NCBI RefSeq assembly: GCF_050908995.1
Contig: NC_135122.1
Location: 15,354,501 to 15,418,500, forward strand
Reading direction: 5' to 3'
DNA length: 64,000 nt
From: Andrena cerasifolii
Taxonomy: Eukaryota; Arthropoda; Insecta; Hymenoptera; Andrenidae
Shown piece by piece: positions 23,570-36,738 of the stretch (position 1 is its first letter; every line of letters starts with the position of its first letter). A model generated the notes under the pieces. The model did no database searches. It was not told the origin of the DNA and saw only the letters and a list, made by a program, of their open reading frames with translations. A program made the translations under genes and the position numbers.

Positions 23570-25792
23570 ATCCGCAACGCCACGGTGCGTTGCCCGCGAA
23601 AGAGTCGTCGCTGGTGATCGGAACGTCGATTGCATTTTAATCTAGAGGGAAAATCGTGGTGTTACGGCTGAGAGCGTCGGGGGGTTGTGTAACTAGTTTG
23701 CAGTGCGCATTTGTTAAATCCAATCAGCTCCCGCGGTGCCAAGTGAACCGCGATTCGTTCCATTGGCGTCGCGACGTACCTCGCGCTCGCTCCTGCCCTC
23801 CCGCAGAAGCAACCGTCCGCGCTCTTATCCCCCGTCTTCATCCCCCAGCTCGTCCACCCGCTACCCGCGCCGCCCCGTCAGGCTGGTTCTTTTTGTTTCG
23901 TGTTCCACGAAATCGTACAGGAAGCGGCCGGAGGTAACGAACGAAATATTGGATTAAGCTGATAAAGGTAGCACGAACCGCAATAAGTCCTCCGGAGCGT
24001 GTACACGCGAGGGACGGGGAGAGAGGGGGGAACAATGAAACGCGATACGAGGCCGAGATAAGAATGAAATTGCGTTATGGCCGGTCGAGCCGTGGTTTTC
24101 GATTCGATGCGTTTTATCACTTCCCGCCGGACACCCTGCCACAATTTGTCCTGACTCGTATCCGCCGACGGCCGCACAAAAGGGCGCATCCTGGCCGCGG
24201 ACAAAGGGGGTTTCTTTCCGATTCCTTTCACCCTTTTCTCTCCTCCCGCTCGAAACTCGATCCGGGCCCGCGGTCGCGTAATTTCGGCGGTCCATTCAGC
24301 CGCGATACCAGGTAACGCTCGATAGTTAGCAGGATTTGTTTGCTCCGAGTGCTTCCACTGTCAGCCAGGTCGCCGGACAACTCGCGCTCTCCGGGGGGAG
24401 GCGAAGAGAGAGGCACGTTTCTTTTCGGGCAGGGGAATGCGGACTTTATTCCCGAAGCCGCGGAGAACGTGGACAAAGATTCGAGAAATCCCAAGAACGA
24501 CGAACTTGGCTCGAGTGGTAGACAAGCCGCTGTTGCCAAAAACGTAAACTTCTCTTTGTGACTGGAGACGCTGAGTGTCCAGAAGTACAGATGTTTACGT
24601 CGACTTTGAAGGAGGAACGTTTCATGCATCAAAATTCAATATTCGACGTCGGAGCTTCGGAAAAATCGCACGACAATCGCAGCCCCCGTTGCGAGTGCTG
24701 AAGGTAAAACGTCCGTTACCAGACGGGCAGTAACCACTCGAGGCACGAGCCGTTCCGAAGTAAAGAGCCTTTGGAGTCGCAGAAAAATGTTGTTTACTGT
24801 TAAGTGAACGGTGTATTACGCTGCATTGCGACGCATTACGTCGCTTCGCTTCGGAAACGTATCCTACTCCTCGGCGCGAGTGAAATCCCGCCGATGCCAG
24901 TAGTACAGATCAACAGATAACGATCCATATAAATTGGGCACCCGTGTATCGGCGACGCTGCTTAAATGTATGCTATACGGAGGGGGATATTCGTATTACC
25001 GGTGTCGTGTGTTATCGAGTAAACCGATAACGTACGCGTAACGTGCCGCGAAAATGGAAAAAATGAATTCCCGATCGCGGAACGAGAGAAAAAAAAGAAG
25101 GGGAAAAAAAAAATAGAAACGAGGGATTTGTAATTCCGTTCCCTCTTATAGAGATTGATCGACCCACTAAACGCCATATTTCATCGGAACCGTTGTTATA
25201 TTCCTTCTGGCCCGCGCGTATCTTTGGTGCTTCGTGTCATTTACGTGTTATCCGCGCTCCATTCATTCTATCGAAATATATTGTTCTCTCCAAATACGAT
25301 CAAAGGGGCGAAAATTGTGGCGAAAGGTATCCGTTCCCGCGCCGGATACATTTATCCCTGGCTCGTAAAATAATATTATACATATACGCTCGATCCGCGG
25401 TGAAACAAAAAAAAAAAACGGGGACAGGAGCCTTTTAATCGAAATCACGAGATTCCATCGATGTATTTATGTATAGTTACCTCCGGGATTTTCAGCTTCC
25501 AGCCTCCCATTGAAATAAATCGACACGGCCGCCACATTGTTTAAATGTTGAATCTAACGCACTGTGCTCTTCAATTCTCCGCATATATTATATTTGAAAA
25601 GTATTCCGCGGGTACTTGTTCTACAGAAACATGCCAGATCTTTCTCCTTTTTCGACACGCAAGTCTGCCATAATTTCGTCTACGAGACCTATTCAAAGCA
25701 ACGAACGCTATTTTGCTCCTACATACATACTTCCATCGTCTCTCATTTTCCACCGGGAAATGCCTTATCGTCCGCGCCCGTGTACGCCCGGC

Positions 25793-25819
25793 ACACACGC
25801 ACACGCGCGCGCGCGCACA
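25793..25819. repeat. (CA)n/(CG)n alternating repeat
   Basis: An alternating pyrimidine-purine run of about 27 bp mixing CA and CG steps, of the kind that can adopt Z-DNA. Confidence 0.85.
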
Positions 25820-26940
25820 CGCTAGATACGAGCCCTCTGTTAAATTCCGTCCGTCCGTAATCAATCGATGACCCGCCAATTACCAGTTTCCGTCTTAATT
25901 GGCAAACACGGTCGAAACGAGCGAGAAGGTGAACGGGTCGCGAGTCTTCGATCGCGGATCTGACCGATTCGATCGGGCGCTAGGCCCGCGCCCGCCCCCT
26001 GTTCCGCGGGATTTCGTTGAAATCTCGCGCGACTGACGCTAACGATTGTCGCATCGTCCGCGCGGGATCGCCGGGCGCGTCCGAGGGCGCCGTTTTTTTC
26101 AATTAGCAGAATTATTTTCCCCAATTACTCGACGGATATCCGCGTCCAATCCCGCGGGCCGAGCGCATAAATATTTATATAGCCGCCGTCCACGGCGAGG
26201 CTCCAGCTTTTTCCATGTAAATACGAGGTGCCGAGGATTTTCCGCGGAGCCGGTCGTGTCAAAAACTTTCACGGCGCAGGAACTTTAACCCGGCGCAGCG
26301 CGAGATGAACAGACACGAGCCGGCGAGGGGGAGGCCAGAGAGGCGAGATTCTAATTCTAACTTCGGCGCCGTTTGTAATTCAGTTTTACAGGCGTCACGC
26401 GAATGTTCATTACGGCCGGGTAACGTCTACACGCCCCGACGTCTTGTCTATGTAAATACGCGTATCCCGTGTCATCGCCTCGTTCCTTGCATAATAAAAT
26501 ACCCGTAGCGCGTTAGCCTCGCCGCTCGCGGGCCGGCTTTATGCTCGACGCGAAAACACCCTTTCAGAATCCGCGCGTACGCGACGAGTCCGACTGTAAT
26601 TTTCGCGATGCGCTTCTCGCGGCAGATGCACCGGCACACGTACGGGCGCGAGTGCTGTGCAAGATTCGACGGAGGAAAGGAGGATTGTCTGGACCCGTTT
26701 GCGACACGCGTCCTCAGAAAAGCGATCGCCTGCCTTTCTGTGCGCGCGAGTCTTTGAGGCCCGCGAAAGGAGGGCGAATACATAAAATAACGACGCGGAG
26801 AAAGAATTGCGATAGCTGGAGAGGCACGTGGAGATTCGGGAGGATTCTATGTTTAAGCTGCGTTTAATCGCTTTGAGTGATTCGTCGAGAGGAACACGAG
26901 GGAGGGATATACGTGGTGTACAGGATTCTTTAGGGGGTCA

Positions 26941-28172
26941 CGCCACACAGTGGTGCCTTTTCCCGAAAAGCTGGCCAAAAGTCAATTTCTGAAGTGAATA
27001 GCAGCTTGTTAGTAGTATAGCACATTTAATATATATATATATATATATATATAGCTTTGCCTGATACATTAAGGAGGTTCGATACCTCACTTGCGGAGCG
27101 GGCGGCGAGAGGGGTAAGCCTGTGCTTATACATGGGAGCTCTGCAGTGATACCAATCTTAGATAAAAAAAAATTATGTAGACAAAAATGTTATTTACATG
27201 TCTATTCGTAATAAAATTATTACTACTTACAGACCCTCCGTTTTCCACTGGTCGCCAGCCTCTGTATTTCGTACGGACCTTAAAGCCGTGTTTCTTATTC
27301 CGCCCGGGAAAACAGTGGAGGTTTTCGTTGGTCGTTGAGGGGTAAATTCGTGCACTAAGGGGTGAGAGGGTGAACGAGAATTCTGCGTATTTTATTGCGG
27401 GATGAAATACCTATGTCTGTTTTTTGATGGATGAATAACGCGGTTAACGATCGGATCATTCCGCGGGCGTGTCTCTGAAGAGCGGGCCAAAGAAGAGGTG
27501 AAATCGGGAAATGAAATTTTCATTCTCATCGAGGTTCCGTGTTCGAGTCGTTCAGAAACGGACGCCGATGGCAAAACAAATTTGACGAATAAACTCCACA
27601 TCGGCCACGATCGGTGCGCCTGTATAAAGCCAGCAATGTGCCAACGATATCTTCGTTGCGAAAGTTTACGCAGAGATCGACCCGAAAATATCAAATTTCT
27701 CAAATATTGAACAACATCGAGGGTCGCTGAGTCCCTGACCTATAGAGGATCCTGCGGCAACATTTCCCACCTCCTCGTTTATATGCTGTCCGAAAGCTGC
27801 ACCTAAAATACACGCTTGCGTTCGAAAGCAAAGGTATATGGAACAACAGTGGGTGCAGACGCTATATGTATAGAGCAACTAGCTTCGCTAATCGGCTTCG
27901 CCCGAAATTTAGATTCTGATTTTATAAAAAATGTTATATATTCGACAAACCGTAATTGAGAGGTAAGGCGAGGGTGGCTTGAACTCAGAAATACTTTATT
28001 TAATTAACAACAGTGCCAGAGTGCCTGTGCTCCGTACCGGTGTCTGTACGTCACTGACTGTACGTATCAGCTCTTCAGGTATGGGTAGGACAAGCTACTA
28101 CCCATACTGCTTAGCATATCAGGTAGTATTCCTTCTCGAGAGTGCTTTCTCGAGAATTTCCCGAGAAATTTT
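26941..28172. other. No gene recognised (1.2 kb)
   Basis: Contains a (TA)n repeat at 27027-27053 and AT-rich spacer. A GGTTCGATACC word at about 27073-27083 resembles a tRNA B-box, but no cloverleaf could be built around it. Confidence 0.5.
27027..27053. repeat. (TA)n microsatellite
   Basis: About 13 uninterrupted AT/TA units. Confidence 0.95.
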
Positions 28173-28314
28173 ATAATTGCTTATTTCTTATTTCTCGAGA
28201 AATACTATAATTGCTTATTTCTTATTTCTCGAGAAATACTATAATTGCTTATTTCTTATTTCTCGAGAAATACTATAATTGCTTATTTCTTATTTCTCGA
28301 GAAATACTATAATT
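28173..28314. repeat. 34-bp tandem repeat, 4 exact copies, with TTTCTCGAGAAA palindromes
   Basis: ATAATTGC starts at 28173, 28207, 28241 and 28275, exactly 34 bp apart, and a partial fifth unit begins at 28309. Copies are essentially identical, so expansion was recent. Each unit contains the perfect 12-bp palindrome TTTCTCGAGAAA. Related degenerate CTCGAGA words precede the array at 28135-28167. It directly abuts the foldback element at 28316. Confidence 0.95.
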
Positions 28315-28315
28315 T

Positions 28316-28595
28316 AAAAAATAGATATTAAATGTAATTGGTAAATTTTTTTTATTTAATACAAATTCGTACAAAGCAAAACATTACTTTTTGGTTTAAA
28401 AATTTATTTATATATATAACGTCAAAATATAACAGTAACAGATTTTGCCACAATAAAGAAATAGATTCGCTGACGCTACATTAGACGCATTGTGCTATTT
28501 AAAAATAAATTTTGAAACCAAAAAGTAATGTTTCGCTTTGTACAAATTTTGTATAAAATAAATAAATTTACCAATTATCTTTAATATCTATTTTT
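28316..28595. mobile_element. Foldback MITE, about 280 bp
   Basis: Arms at 28316-28409 and 28502-28595 are inverse copies: AAAAATAGATATTAAA, AATTGGTAAATTT, TTCGTACAAAG/TTTGTACAAAG and AACATTACTTTTTGGTTT recur on both sides. The central loop is about 92 bp. No coding capacity is seen, and no target duplication could be defined because the left side runs into a tandem array. Confidence 0.8.
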
Positions 28596-29215
28596 CATTT
28601 TTTCAAATCCTAAATAAATCATTACGTTTCTCTCACTAATTATACACGCAGAAAACAAGGGGAAACAGTCCCCCGATTGGAGTCTAGTCAAACTCCAATA
28701 CACCTGGAGAAAAGCCTGAATTCATTATCCGCAGGAAACACCCAAACATAATTGAAAAACGTTCTTGCAGGACTCCGCCATGCTACCTGTTCGCGCGGAC
28801 ACAGCAAAATCCATCGCTGACCCTTCTTCTCAACCCCACCCCTCAACCCACTCGCGCCCCCAAAGTCCACCAGCGACCGAATTTAATTAAGCGCGAAACT
28901 TTACAGTGGCATGATTAATTTTTCGTTCGCGCTATCCGCTGGTCGGAAACGGTAAATCGTTGGGACAACAAATTCCCCTAGACTCGAGCGGGACAGCACG
29001 GAAACGGGATTGTTAACGCGGGCAGTCGCGGCGCGTAGTAACGTCGCTTAACCAACCGGCAAACGAGCCGATTGTAATTGAATATCCGTGTCGCTTAGCA
29101 TTAATTAGGATGCTGAAAAAGTTCCTTTTGTAACGGGGCGGCGAAGTTTTCAAGTCAATTAGAAAATTTTCGAGCCGCGTAACGACCCCTGACGCAACGT
29201 GACTTCTACGTGGCG

Positions 29216-29299
29216 TGAGAGAGAGAGAGAGAGAGAGAGGAAAGTAGTGGAAAGGTGGTCGAGGACGGGGGAGAGAGAGGAGAGAGAGAGAGAGAGAGG
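29216..29299. repeat. (GA)n microsatellite, two blocks
   Basis: Two (GA)n blocks (about 29216-29239 and 29271-29299) are separated by an interrupted purine stretch. Confidence 0.95.
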
Positions 29300-30856
29300 T
29301 TCTGTCAGCCCGAGTGAAATGTAAATCTATTAAAAAAGTTATTTCCCGTGAATAAACGTTTATCCATCGTCGGATGGAGGTGGGCCGGCGAGACGCGAAG
29401 GCCCACGGGAACGTCCCATTGAAACTCAAAGTCCGTCGTTTAATCGAAATAATGATGCAGTTAAATCTTTTGTCAGGGGGGGAGGAGGAGGACTCTTTTG
29501 TCTCTCTGTCGGCTCGGACCTTTTCCAACGGTCGTGCTGTCGCGTTTATCAGTCGCGCCGCTAATGAAGTCATCGGGCGAAAGTAATCAATCGATCGAAT
29601 ACAGTACGAACGAAAATTGTAGCTACGCTCTTTCGGATGATTTCTCCCTTCCTCCGAACTTGACCCGACCAACGCGACTAATATAATATCACTCGTGCTT
29701 CGACTAAGATCGGCTCGGCTTCACCCCCTCAGCGCCTCCGTAGCAAACTACGTACCTCACGGTTGAGGGGTTCGCGTCGTCGTCTCCGAGAAGCTGTGAA
29801 AATTCCCGGCGAACGGTCTGCCTCTTCGCGGAAGAAGCGTAACGAGGACGCGTCGAACCGGGCGATCGTCGACGATCCTCACCGTCGCGGCGCAGCGGGG
29901 AGGGTGGAGGCTGAACGAGCACGGTACGCTGCCCGCAAATTAACCTGAATTGAAAAATAAACGCAATAACCGTCGGGAGAAGAAAGCGCGCGCGGAGACG
30001 TTTCAAATTAAGAAGGAAACACTTGGACTGCACGACGGACTATTTTCTGCCCCGTATAATGCGCCCTTCAATGGGCAAGCTGCTTTTCTGCTCGGCGGGA
30101 AGGGGGCCAAGTGTGGGCGGGGGCTTAAAAATATCCCCTTTATACGACAGCGCGTCCATACATACGGCTCCGTTCGAACAAAAGGATCTCCTCCTCGGCG
30201 CACAAAAGTTGACGTCTTAGAAAGAGGGGCTCGTCACGGAACTCTCTAATGGCCGAGATTTTTGCGGTTCCCCGGGATATTGCATTAAGTAGAAAGTTGG
30301 TGGAACATCCGCCCCCTGACACCCCCTAACCGTGCCGGCGGAAAAAAAAAAGGGAAAGCAGGAAATGGCGAGTTAACGAATATCGAATCGCCGCGATCCT
30401 GTAAATAGGGACGGAATGGTCGCCGTCCGAGCGGAAGTGCTTCAGCTCGATTCGACATTCGGTTTTGGGATCGCAGCTGGGCAAATTGTAAATATATCTC
30501 CATGCCGATGTATCTTTCATGAACCCAGTAAAAATAATATTTACACATCTTTCATGCCAGCCGCGCGTCTCGCGGGTATCGACCGTACGGTATATACGGT
30601 CGTTTCAGATGTCTTTGGAACATCGTTCCCAGGGATTTCTGAGATATCAGTCAGATATCCTAAATTTATACCTCTATTCTATTGCCCGTTAATAACCCCG
30701 ATCCAACTACATATTAAGATCTCCGCCGTCGATATTACCCGAGCCAGCCAGATGTTCGTCTGCTGCTAGCTATAAGTAGAAGAGATCAACGACTAACGAT
30801 TCCCGAAGGGAAACAAACTTGAAATAGTCGACACGTCTCCCCGCGTACCGTAAAGT

Positions 30857-30912
30857 GGGGGAACATTGGCAGCAGGGGGTAACATTGGCACATGCCGGGG
30901 TTACATTGGCAC
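30857..30912. repeat. Short tandem GGGGNAACATTGGCA, 3 copies
   Basis: GGGGGAACATTGGCA, GGGGGTAACATTGGCA and GGGGTTACATTGGCA follow each other at roughly 20-bp spacing, just left of the mariner-like fragment at 30932. Confidence 0.8.
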
Positions 30913-30931
30913 CTATACGCATCAACGTATA

Positions 30932-31300
30932 CAGTGGCTCGCATTAATATTCGGACACTTATTAAAATCGCATAACTTTTTTAGAATCGGTCCAAACAAC
31001 CTGAGTTTTTTTTTGAGAAGCTAGAAGGATTAGTTTGCTAACTGACGCGTTTCGTCGTTTTGAAAGAAAATGTATTTGGTTGGAATAGCGAAAAGAATAG
31101 TAAAAGTCGATTTTTAAACTTTTTTTTGTGAGCTTGTAATGAAAATTAAAAAAAAAACGTTTGTAGATTGCAGTAAGTTGTATACGTGCCTAAAATTTCA
31201 TCAAAATCGGTTTACAAACGTTTAAAGATCGCAGAATAAGGTCGAGAATCGCTGATTTCGGGAATTTTAAATGTTTGAAATTAGTTAAAGGACAAACTCT
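30932..31300. mobile_element. Fragment of Tc1/mariner-like element (one end only)
   Basis: It begins CAGTGGCTCGCATTAATATT after a TA dinucleotide at 30930-30931. Blocks such as GTCCAAACAACCTGAG, CTAGAAGGATTAGTTTGCTAA and GACGCGTTTCGTCGTTTTGAA match the inverse of the right part of the 10781-11458 element. I could not find the opposite inverted end, so the right boundary is approximate and the copy is probably truncated. Confidence 0.65.
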
Positions 31301-34300
31301 GTAGCAAATTCACTGGACGGCCAGGCAACACGCATAACCTGCGTAACATTACCTCAACTTTAACTTTATATATATATTTACATTATTTTCTGTACCAATT
31401 GCCCCGGGTGTTTCTCTTAAAACGTGGCCAATTATACGATGATTCTTATTTTCATCAATTTCCTCTCGAACTTCACTTACATGAAAACTTTGTAATAGTT
31501 TCAGGCCTTTTGCCCAACTTTTTTGTCGAAATACACTGGTATTTACTGCTTGAAATCCAGCTTTTATTATTCAGACCATTATTTTACTGTATTTTAATAT
31601 TATTGTAACCAACCCGTTAAACAATAAATCACAAAACGCATATTTCACGTTTGAGTCTTAAACAGTTGCCGCTCGTATACTCCCAAAATTGAAAAAAAAA
31701 GAATCCGAGAGACGGCGCGAGCGCTCCGCTACTTACTTAGCCTATAGTATTCCAGTTACGCGGTACCGTTCCCAACAAGAAGCGTGCATCATCGCTTAAT
31801 CAATGCAGACAGAATGAGACGCTTATCTTCTAACAACCCCCGATGCGCCGACAGCACGTGAAACGCAACCGTTCCCCATCTATTACGCGCGAACCGATGG
31901 GAGCGAGCACAAACAACCGCTGGAAGCAGCGCGTTTCTTCCGTTCCACCTTCGTTCTCTCTGCCGCGCCGATGACAGCCGGGGGACATTGTTTTGCTTTC
32001 GCAGCCGCGGGACTCGCGACAGGCTCCGCCGGGCCAGGCGAAATTTTGCTCGCTTACAATCTATAGAAACAACAGGGTGTATATTTGCGAGGAGAGCTCG
32101 GGCTTCCGAAATCTCGCGCCAACATTGATATAACGTTAATTTAATAACGTCCATCAATGGCGGCGCGTAACGCCAGCATTATTGTAAAATCGCTCTGTTT
32201 TACTTCCAGCAAAGTATATACATAGAGGGTAGGCGGCACTGTTTGAGATAACTTGATCGATGCACGTTCCATTAACGGGAAGTGTATTTGAACGAAAAGA
32301 GCGGCCGGCGTGTATTCCCACGCGCGTGTATAAATTGGAATAACCTTTAAACAGTGTGACATGGTCGAGAAGCTTCTAGCACCGGGATGTCCTGTTTTAA
32401 CGCGTTTCGCGCTTACTTCCCCAACAGTGCGGAATAATAATCTGTCAGGCGGTAAATCAGTAAATATCAAGGGAAAGGATATCACCGACAGATACAAAAA
32501 TACGTGCTCTCCGCCCCACGGAAATAGGGACAACATGGCGGAGCGCAAAAACAGGAGAACGAGACCGTTTCTTTCAACCCCCGCGGTGCGTCCCTCCCAG
32601 CATTGCAATTATCAACAAAACCGATCCTCTCGAAGCCACTATTTTATCGAAGATAAATGGCCCAGCAACCCACACCGACAGCGGCAAGCCGACAGGGCAG
32701 AGAGCGGTGTAGCAATGTTCCCAGGGACCCCGTTTTTCATACGGAATTACACCGTTTTACTAATCCATACGGCGCCCAGGGAACGGGCCGCCGTTTCCTG
32801 GTCACGTAGCCCGAAAGGAGCGTGGCGGCCAGGCCGACGAATGGCAAGGAGCAGGAAGACAGACTGTCTACGGTCGCCGAGACACCCTCGAGAATAATGG
32901 AACGCCGATAGATCGCTACCAGCCCACCTCCTCCATTCACTTTTTCCGTAATCTTTCTCGGGCGGATCGCAGCTAGCCGGATCCAGTAATCATTCGTCCT
33001 GGGCGCAGCTGATCCGAAAATTGGTTTCTTATGGGCGGTGTCGTTCGTCATCCAAAGGAGCGAGCCCCACGGTCAGGAGCGGGAAGGATCCAGCCGGAAA
33101 TGATGGTGCGCCGCGATTGAAAAACGTCATATTTCCGTGTCGATGGACGACTTTCTTCTTCTCCTTGCGCCGCTGAATGGATGAAACCGAGCTGGGATCG
33201 TTCCCAGCCAGGGAGCGAGGAGATGGGTGGTATTAAAACGATAGAAACTCGCCGAAGGAAAAAGGAAACGAGAGGGACAACACGTTCACCATGGTCTGAA
33301 CTTGAAAGTTGATACAATAGGGTGCCAGAGGCGTTGCAGCCCCGGTCCACCCTTTCCTCCTTTCCCTCCTTCCCCTCTCCTTGTCGTCGTCCCCGAAAGA
33401 ACCTGGCGCTCGAAGCTTTGCTTAACCCCGTCGGAAGTAATCAACACGCCGTGCAAAGAACTGAAATGGAAAGTGTTAGCGGCCTGGGAAACTGTATCCG
33501 CGATGAGCTAACTTCGCCACCCTCCTTCTTTCTGAGCAGACGAGGCTGTTCATGCAGATTCCAAGCGTAATGCCCCGTGCACGCGGTCGTCGCGGGGTGA
33601 ACGTGGTGGGTTACACACAGATCGTGTGTAATACGACTGTTTCGCGAAGCGGTCGACTGAGGATCACGTCGCTTGAAGGGTTCCTTTGAAGGGAAACTGC
33701 GAATTTAGTGGGAGTATTCGTTCAGTATTGGATGCTATATGTTTAGTAGATACTTTTGTTGAGAGAGAGAGAGAGAGATCCTTTTCATTAAAGTTGCTGT
33801 TGCTTCTCTTTGGAAATTCTGGCTTTACTTGGACTCGATAGCTTCTCTATCGAATTGTATGAAGGGAACTACTTAGTTAGTTAAGAAATATCTGATTTGA
33901 AGAGTTGTTATGGTAGAGCATTGAAAGCTGCGGCCTCCGCGATGCTAGATGTTATTCTAACGATAAAGTAATACCCTAAGAGCTGGTTAAAATTGGAATG
34001 CAATGCAGATTGGCTGGGCGCTGAAGTGATGTTGATGGTGCGCGCGAGATATTGAAACGGCACTAACTAGATCTGAAGTATAACAGCAAATTCAAAGGGA
34101 GAGTATACGCGATTGCAAGCGTTGTTAGAGTGTAATGTGTGTTCTTAATGTCTTCTATCTGATACCCAGCTCCATTCGCCTCTGTGACGTATACTTGCCT
34201 GTATCATCCGAGCTCTGTTACAAGCTTTCTAGAGGTTAGCATAAATTTTCCCCGACTATAGTGATTTTCCCGCGGCAGAGGTGCATCTATTTGCAAATGT

Positions 34301-34442
34301 TTAGCGGAGTCTGTCTTCGTACTAAGTGTGTCTGCATTTCTCAGGAAGGGAAGCTTCAGAAAACCGAGAATTCTTAAATTACCATCCTGTTACATTCCCC
34401 AGAGTTCCTTAAAACCCAGTTTACGATACCTAATTACGCAGT
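31301..34442. other. No gene recognised (3.1 kb)
   Basis: Mixed AT-rich (31300-31700) and GC-rich spacer with a (GA)9 at 33761-33778. The longest frames, such as 32361-32897, overlap frames on the other strand and show no domain. Confidence 0.5.
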
Positions 34443-34582
34443 TTTTCAATTTCTCAAAAACTGAGGGTGACGGCGATAAACGGTTTGCGGATTCGTTTTC
34501 AGGGGGTGAAAAGCTATAAGAAACAGCTATTGAATGTTACAAGTCCGAAAGAAGTCAAATTTTGTCGAACTGTGTTAATAAA
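34443..34582. mobile_element. Terminal fragment of the CACTGTCCAAC MITE family
   Basis: TTTCTCAAAAACTGAGGGTGA, AAACGGTTTGCGGATTCG, CTATTGAATGTTACAAGTCC and TTTTGTCGAACTGTG match the 21780-22084 copy in the same orientation. Only about 140 bp of one end survive, again followed directly by TTA. Confidence 0.75.
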
Positions 34583-36738
34583 ACGAATCCGAAACAAATG
34601 GTGGCACACGAATCACCGTAACGTACACAGATATCGAAGAACCCCACCCTCCAGTACTTAATAAATCACAAACTGTCCATCGAAATAGGAAACTCCCCTG
34701 GTCCTCGTCTACCCAATTTGAACATACTTTACAACGCCATTAAACGAGCCACCCCCTGCGTCGAGGACGTGCAGCTCCCGTGGAACATTTCCAAAGATAT
34801 ACACCCCATTCGTCCCTCTTCGCAGCCGTCATCGATTTGGCGTCAGAGGCGCAGCCACGGTGCGAGCCTTTAATCCGACCTTAAAACTCTCGCCATATTC
34901 TCCCCTCATATCTCACGCCCCGTGGCGCGAGCTACGCGGTCCGTTCGAGGGATGAGTGTCACGGAGGTGACACTAATAAAACCCAATTACCAGGGAACTA
35001 CGGGAACCCCTTTCGAGGTTTACGTCGTCGCCTAGCCTGGGCGGCACGTACGGCGATGCTTGTTTTCCTCGCGGTTGCTGGATCCTTGGTGATCGTTTGC
35101 GATACACAACGCCGAGAGGCTGGGAGGATCGGAGGGGTTCGCTTACGCGGCAATTCTCAGCGGGACTTTCTCCATGGATCTGGGAGGAGCGGTACGTGAT
35201 CTTTATCGTCGGCAGCGTCGGGGCAACAACGCCCGCCGTATACAGCTATCTCAATGATAAATCGTGGCAAAACGATACGTGCCTTCGATACGGTATCGTA
35301 TGGCACGGGTCAGTCGACCGTCGAGCCGAGTTATCGAAAGCGACGGGCCGAGGGGTAGCTCGGACAAGCAAAGCGACAAGGGGCACGGCCGTGAAGAAGC
35401 TAAGAGAAGCGACCAGGGGGAAGGATGGCAGCAGTTATTGCGAAGGACCTCTCTATCGAGCAATTCCATCCCGAGTAGCAATCCACCTAGCGCAGAGAGA
35501 GAGAGAGAGGGAGGCTGACGGTAGTCGGTGTCTCTTGTACGTCTCCCTTCGCTGCTTTTATTCCCCAACCCCTCTGCGCCGGCGGTAAACTGAGACGAGA
35601 CGAGGGCATGTCGATACGTGCGCATCTACCTCCATTCAAGGAACACAAGTCACGACTAATTCCTCATCCCCTTCCCTCCTGATACCACTCTCGACCCCCC
35701 GCTAAACTACCCCTCGCCGCTCCACGGTAACGCTGATAAGAAACGGGTTAATTGCAGCTCGCGACTACCGGCCTCGGGAGAGTCTACATTTCCGCGATGG
35801 AATTTTTCCGGCCGACCGTCGCGTCGTTACGTAATACGCCCGCTGAATAATACGGCCGAGCAACCCCCGTAATTAGCGGAAAGGAGACGCTATTTCGTCG
35901 GGCCGGCTGATGAAAATGCTGAAACAATAAATGCCGCTTTCGCCGTCGCAACAATTATCGCGGAGCCCCAAAGAGACGGCGACGAGCAGGAGGGGGTTAA
36001 AAAAAATATTCCCCTTTCCCAGTTACGTGTAATCCGTTTCTATCAAAGGGGAGGGAAGGATGGTACAAAGGGGAAGAGGCGAACGATCGTCCGCGGGGTC
36101 GACCGCAGGCATGCTCGGCCCCTGTTAAAGTATTATCATTCCGCAAGTTTCCATGCAGGCTTCATAATGAAGTATTCACCTCCTCGTAATCCCACCCCCG
36201 TTCCACTTCCTGCTACGCTATTCTCTTCGACCTGCCTTGGCCAGATACCCGTCGCGACAATGCACGAGGAGGGTGGGATCGGGGAGGAATTTCCACGAAG
36301 GAAAAAAAAAAGCCCCGTCCCCTTATGTACGACCAGTTAATCCCGTTAGGCTCACAAAACAGGGGACCCGTTTCATTTGCATAATGCATATTACCGGGAT
36401 GTATATGCACGGTTGAGGAGCGTCCGCGAAATCCACGGTTCGCCGTGGCGCGACTCAACAGCCCGGCACGCCGTCGAAATTATTTATCCGCGAGCGCGGA
36501 CGTGCCAGCTGTGAACTAAATAATTCCGAAGACTGTTTGGGGGAGGGTTGCTCGTGGCGGTTTCTGTTAATCAGTTTTCCCGGCTACGATAACTGGACCG
36601 TGCATCTGCGTGACCCCGTTTTGCGCGACGTTTGACGAGACGAGAAGCATTCGGGACAAATTAGACGTGGGAGGACCCTGAAGGTCTCGGTACTTACTAC
36701 TTGGATCACTTTGACGTTGAACGATATCGTCAGCTGTG
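34583..36738. other. No gene recognised (2.2 kb)
   Basis: GC-rich spacer. Overlapping plus and minus open frames at 35097-35625 pass through a short GA repeat and have no domain. Confidence 0.5.

Larger units (their letters stand above)
22085..26940. other. No gene recognised (4.9 kb)
   Basis: CpG-rich DNA with purine and pyrimidine tracts. It contains a GA-rich tract at 23481-23569, A-rich runs near 25090-25115 and 25407-25418, and a mixed CA/CG repeat at 25793-25819. I see no domain-bearing open frame. Confidence 0.5.
28596..30931. other. No gene recognised (2.3 kb)
   Basis: GC-rich spacer with a strong GA microsatellite (29216-29299). A 219-codon minus-strand frame across 29013-29672 owes much of its length to that repeat and has no domain. 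A short G-rich tandem lies at 30857-30912. Confidence 0.5.

Noticed and set aside
26930..27060. Possible MITE beginning near GGGTCACGCCACACAGTGG
   Set aside because: No matching inverted end or target duplication found.
27068..27090. tRNA-like B-box (GGTTCGATACC)
   Set aside because: No A-box at the right distance and no cloverleaf; the upstream sequence is a TA microsatellite.
29013..29672. 219-codon minus-strand frame
   Set aside because: Runs through the GA microsatellite, giving SLSLSLS stretches; length is due to the repeat.
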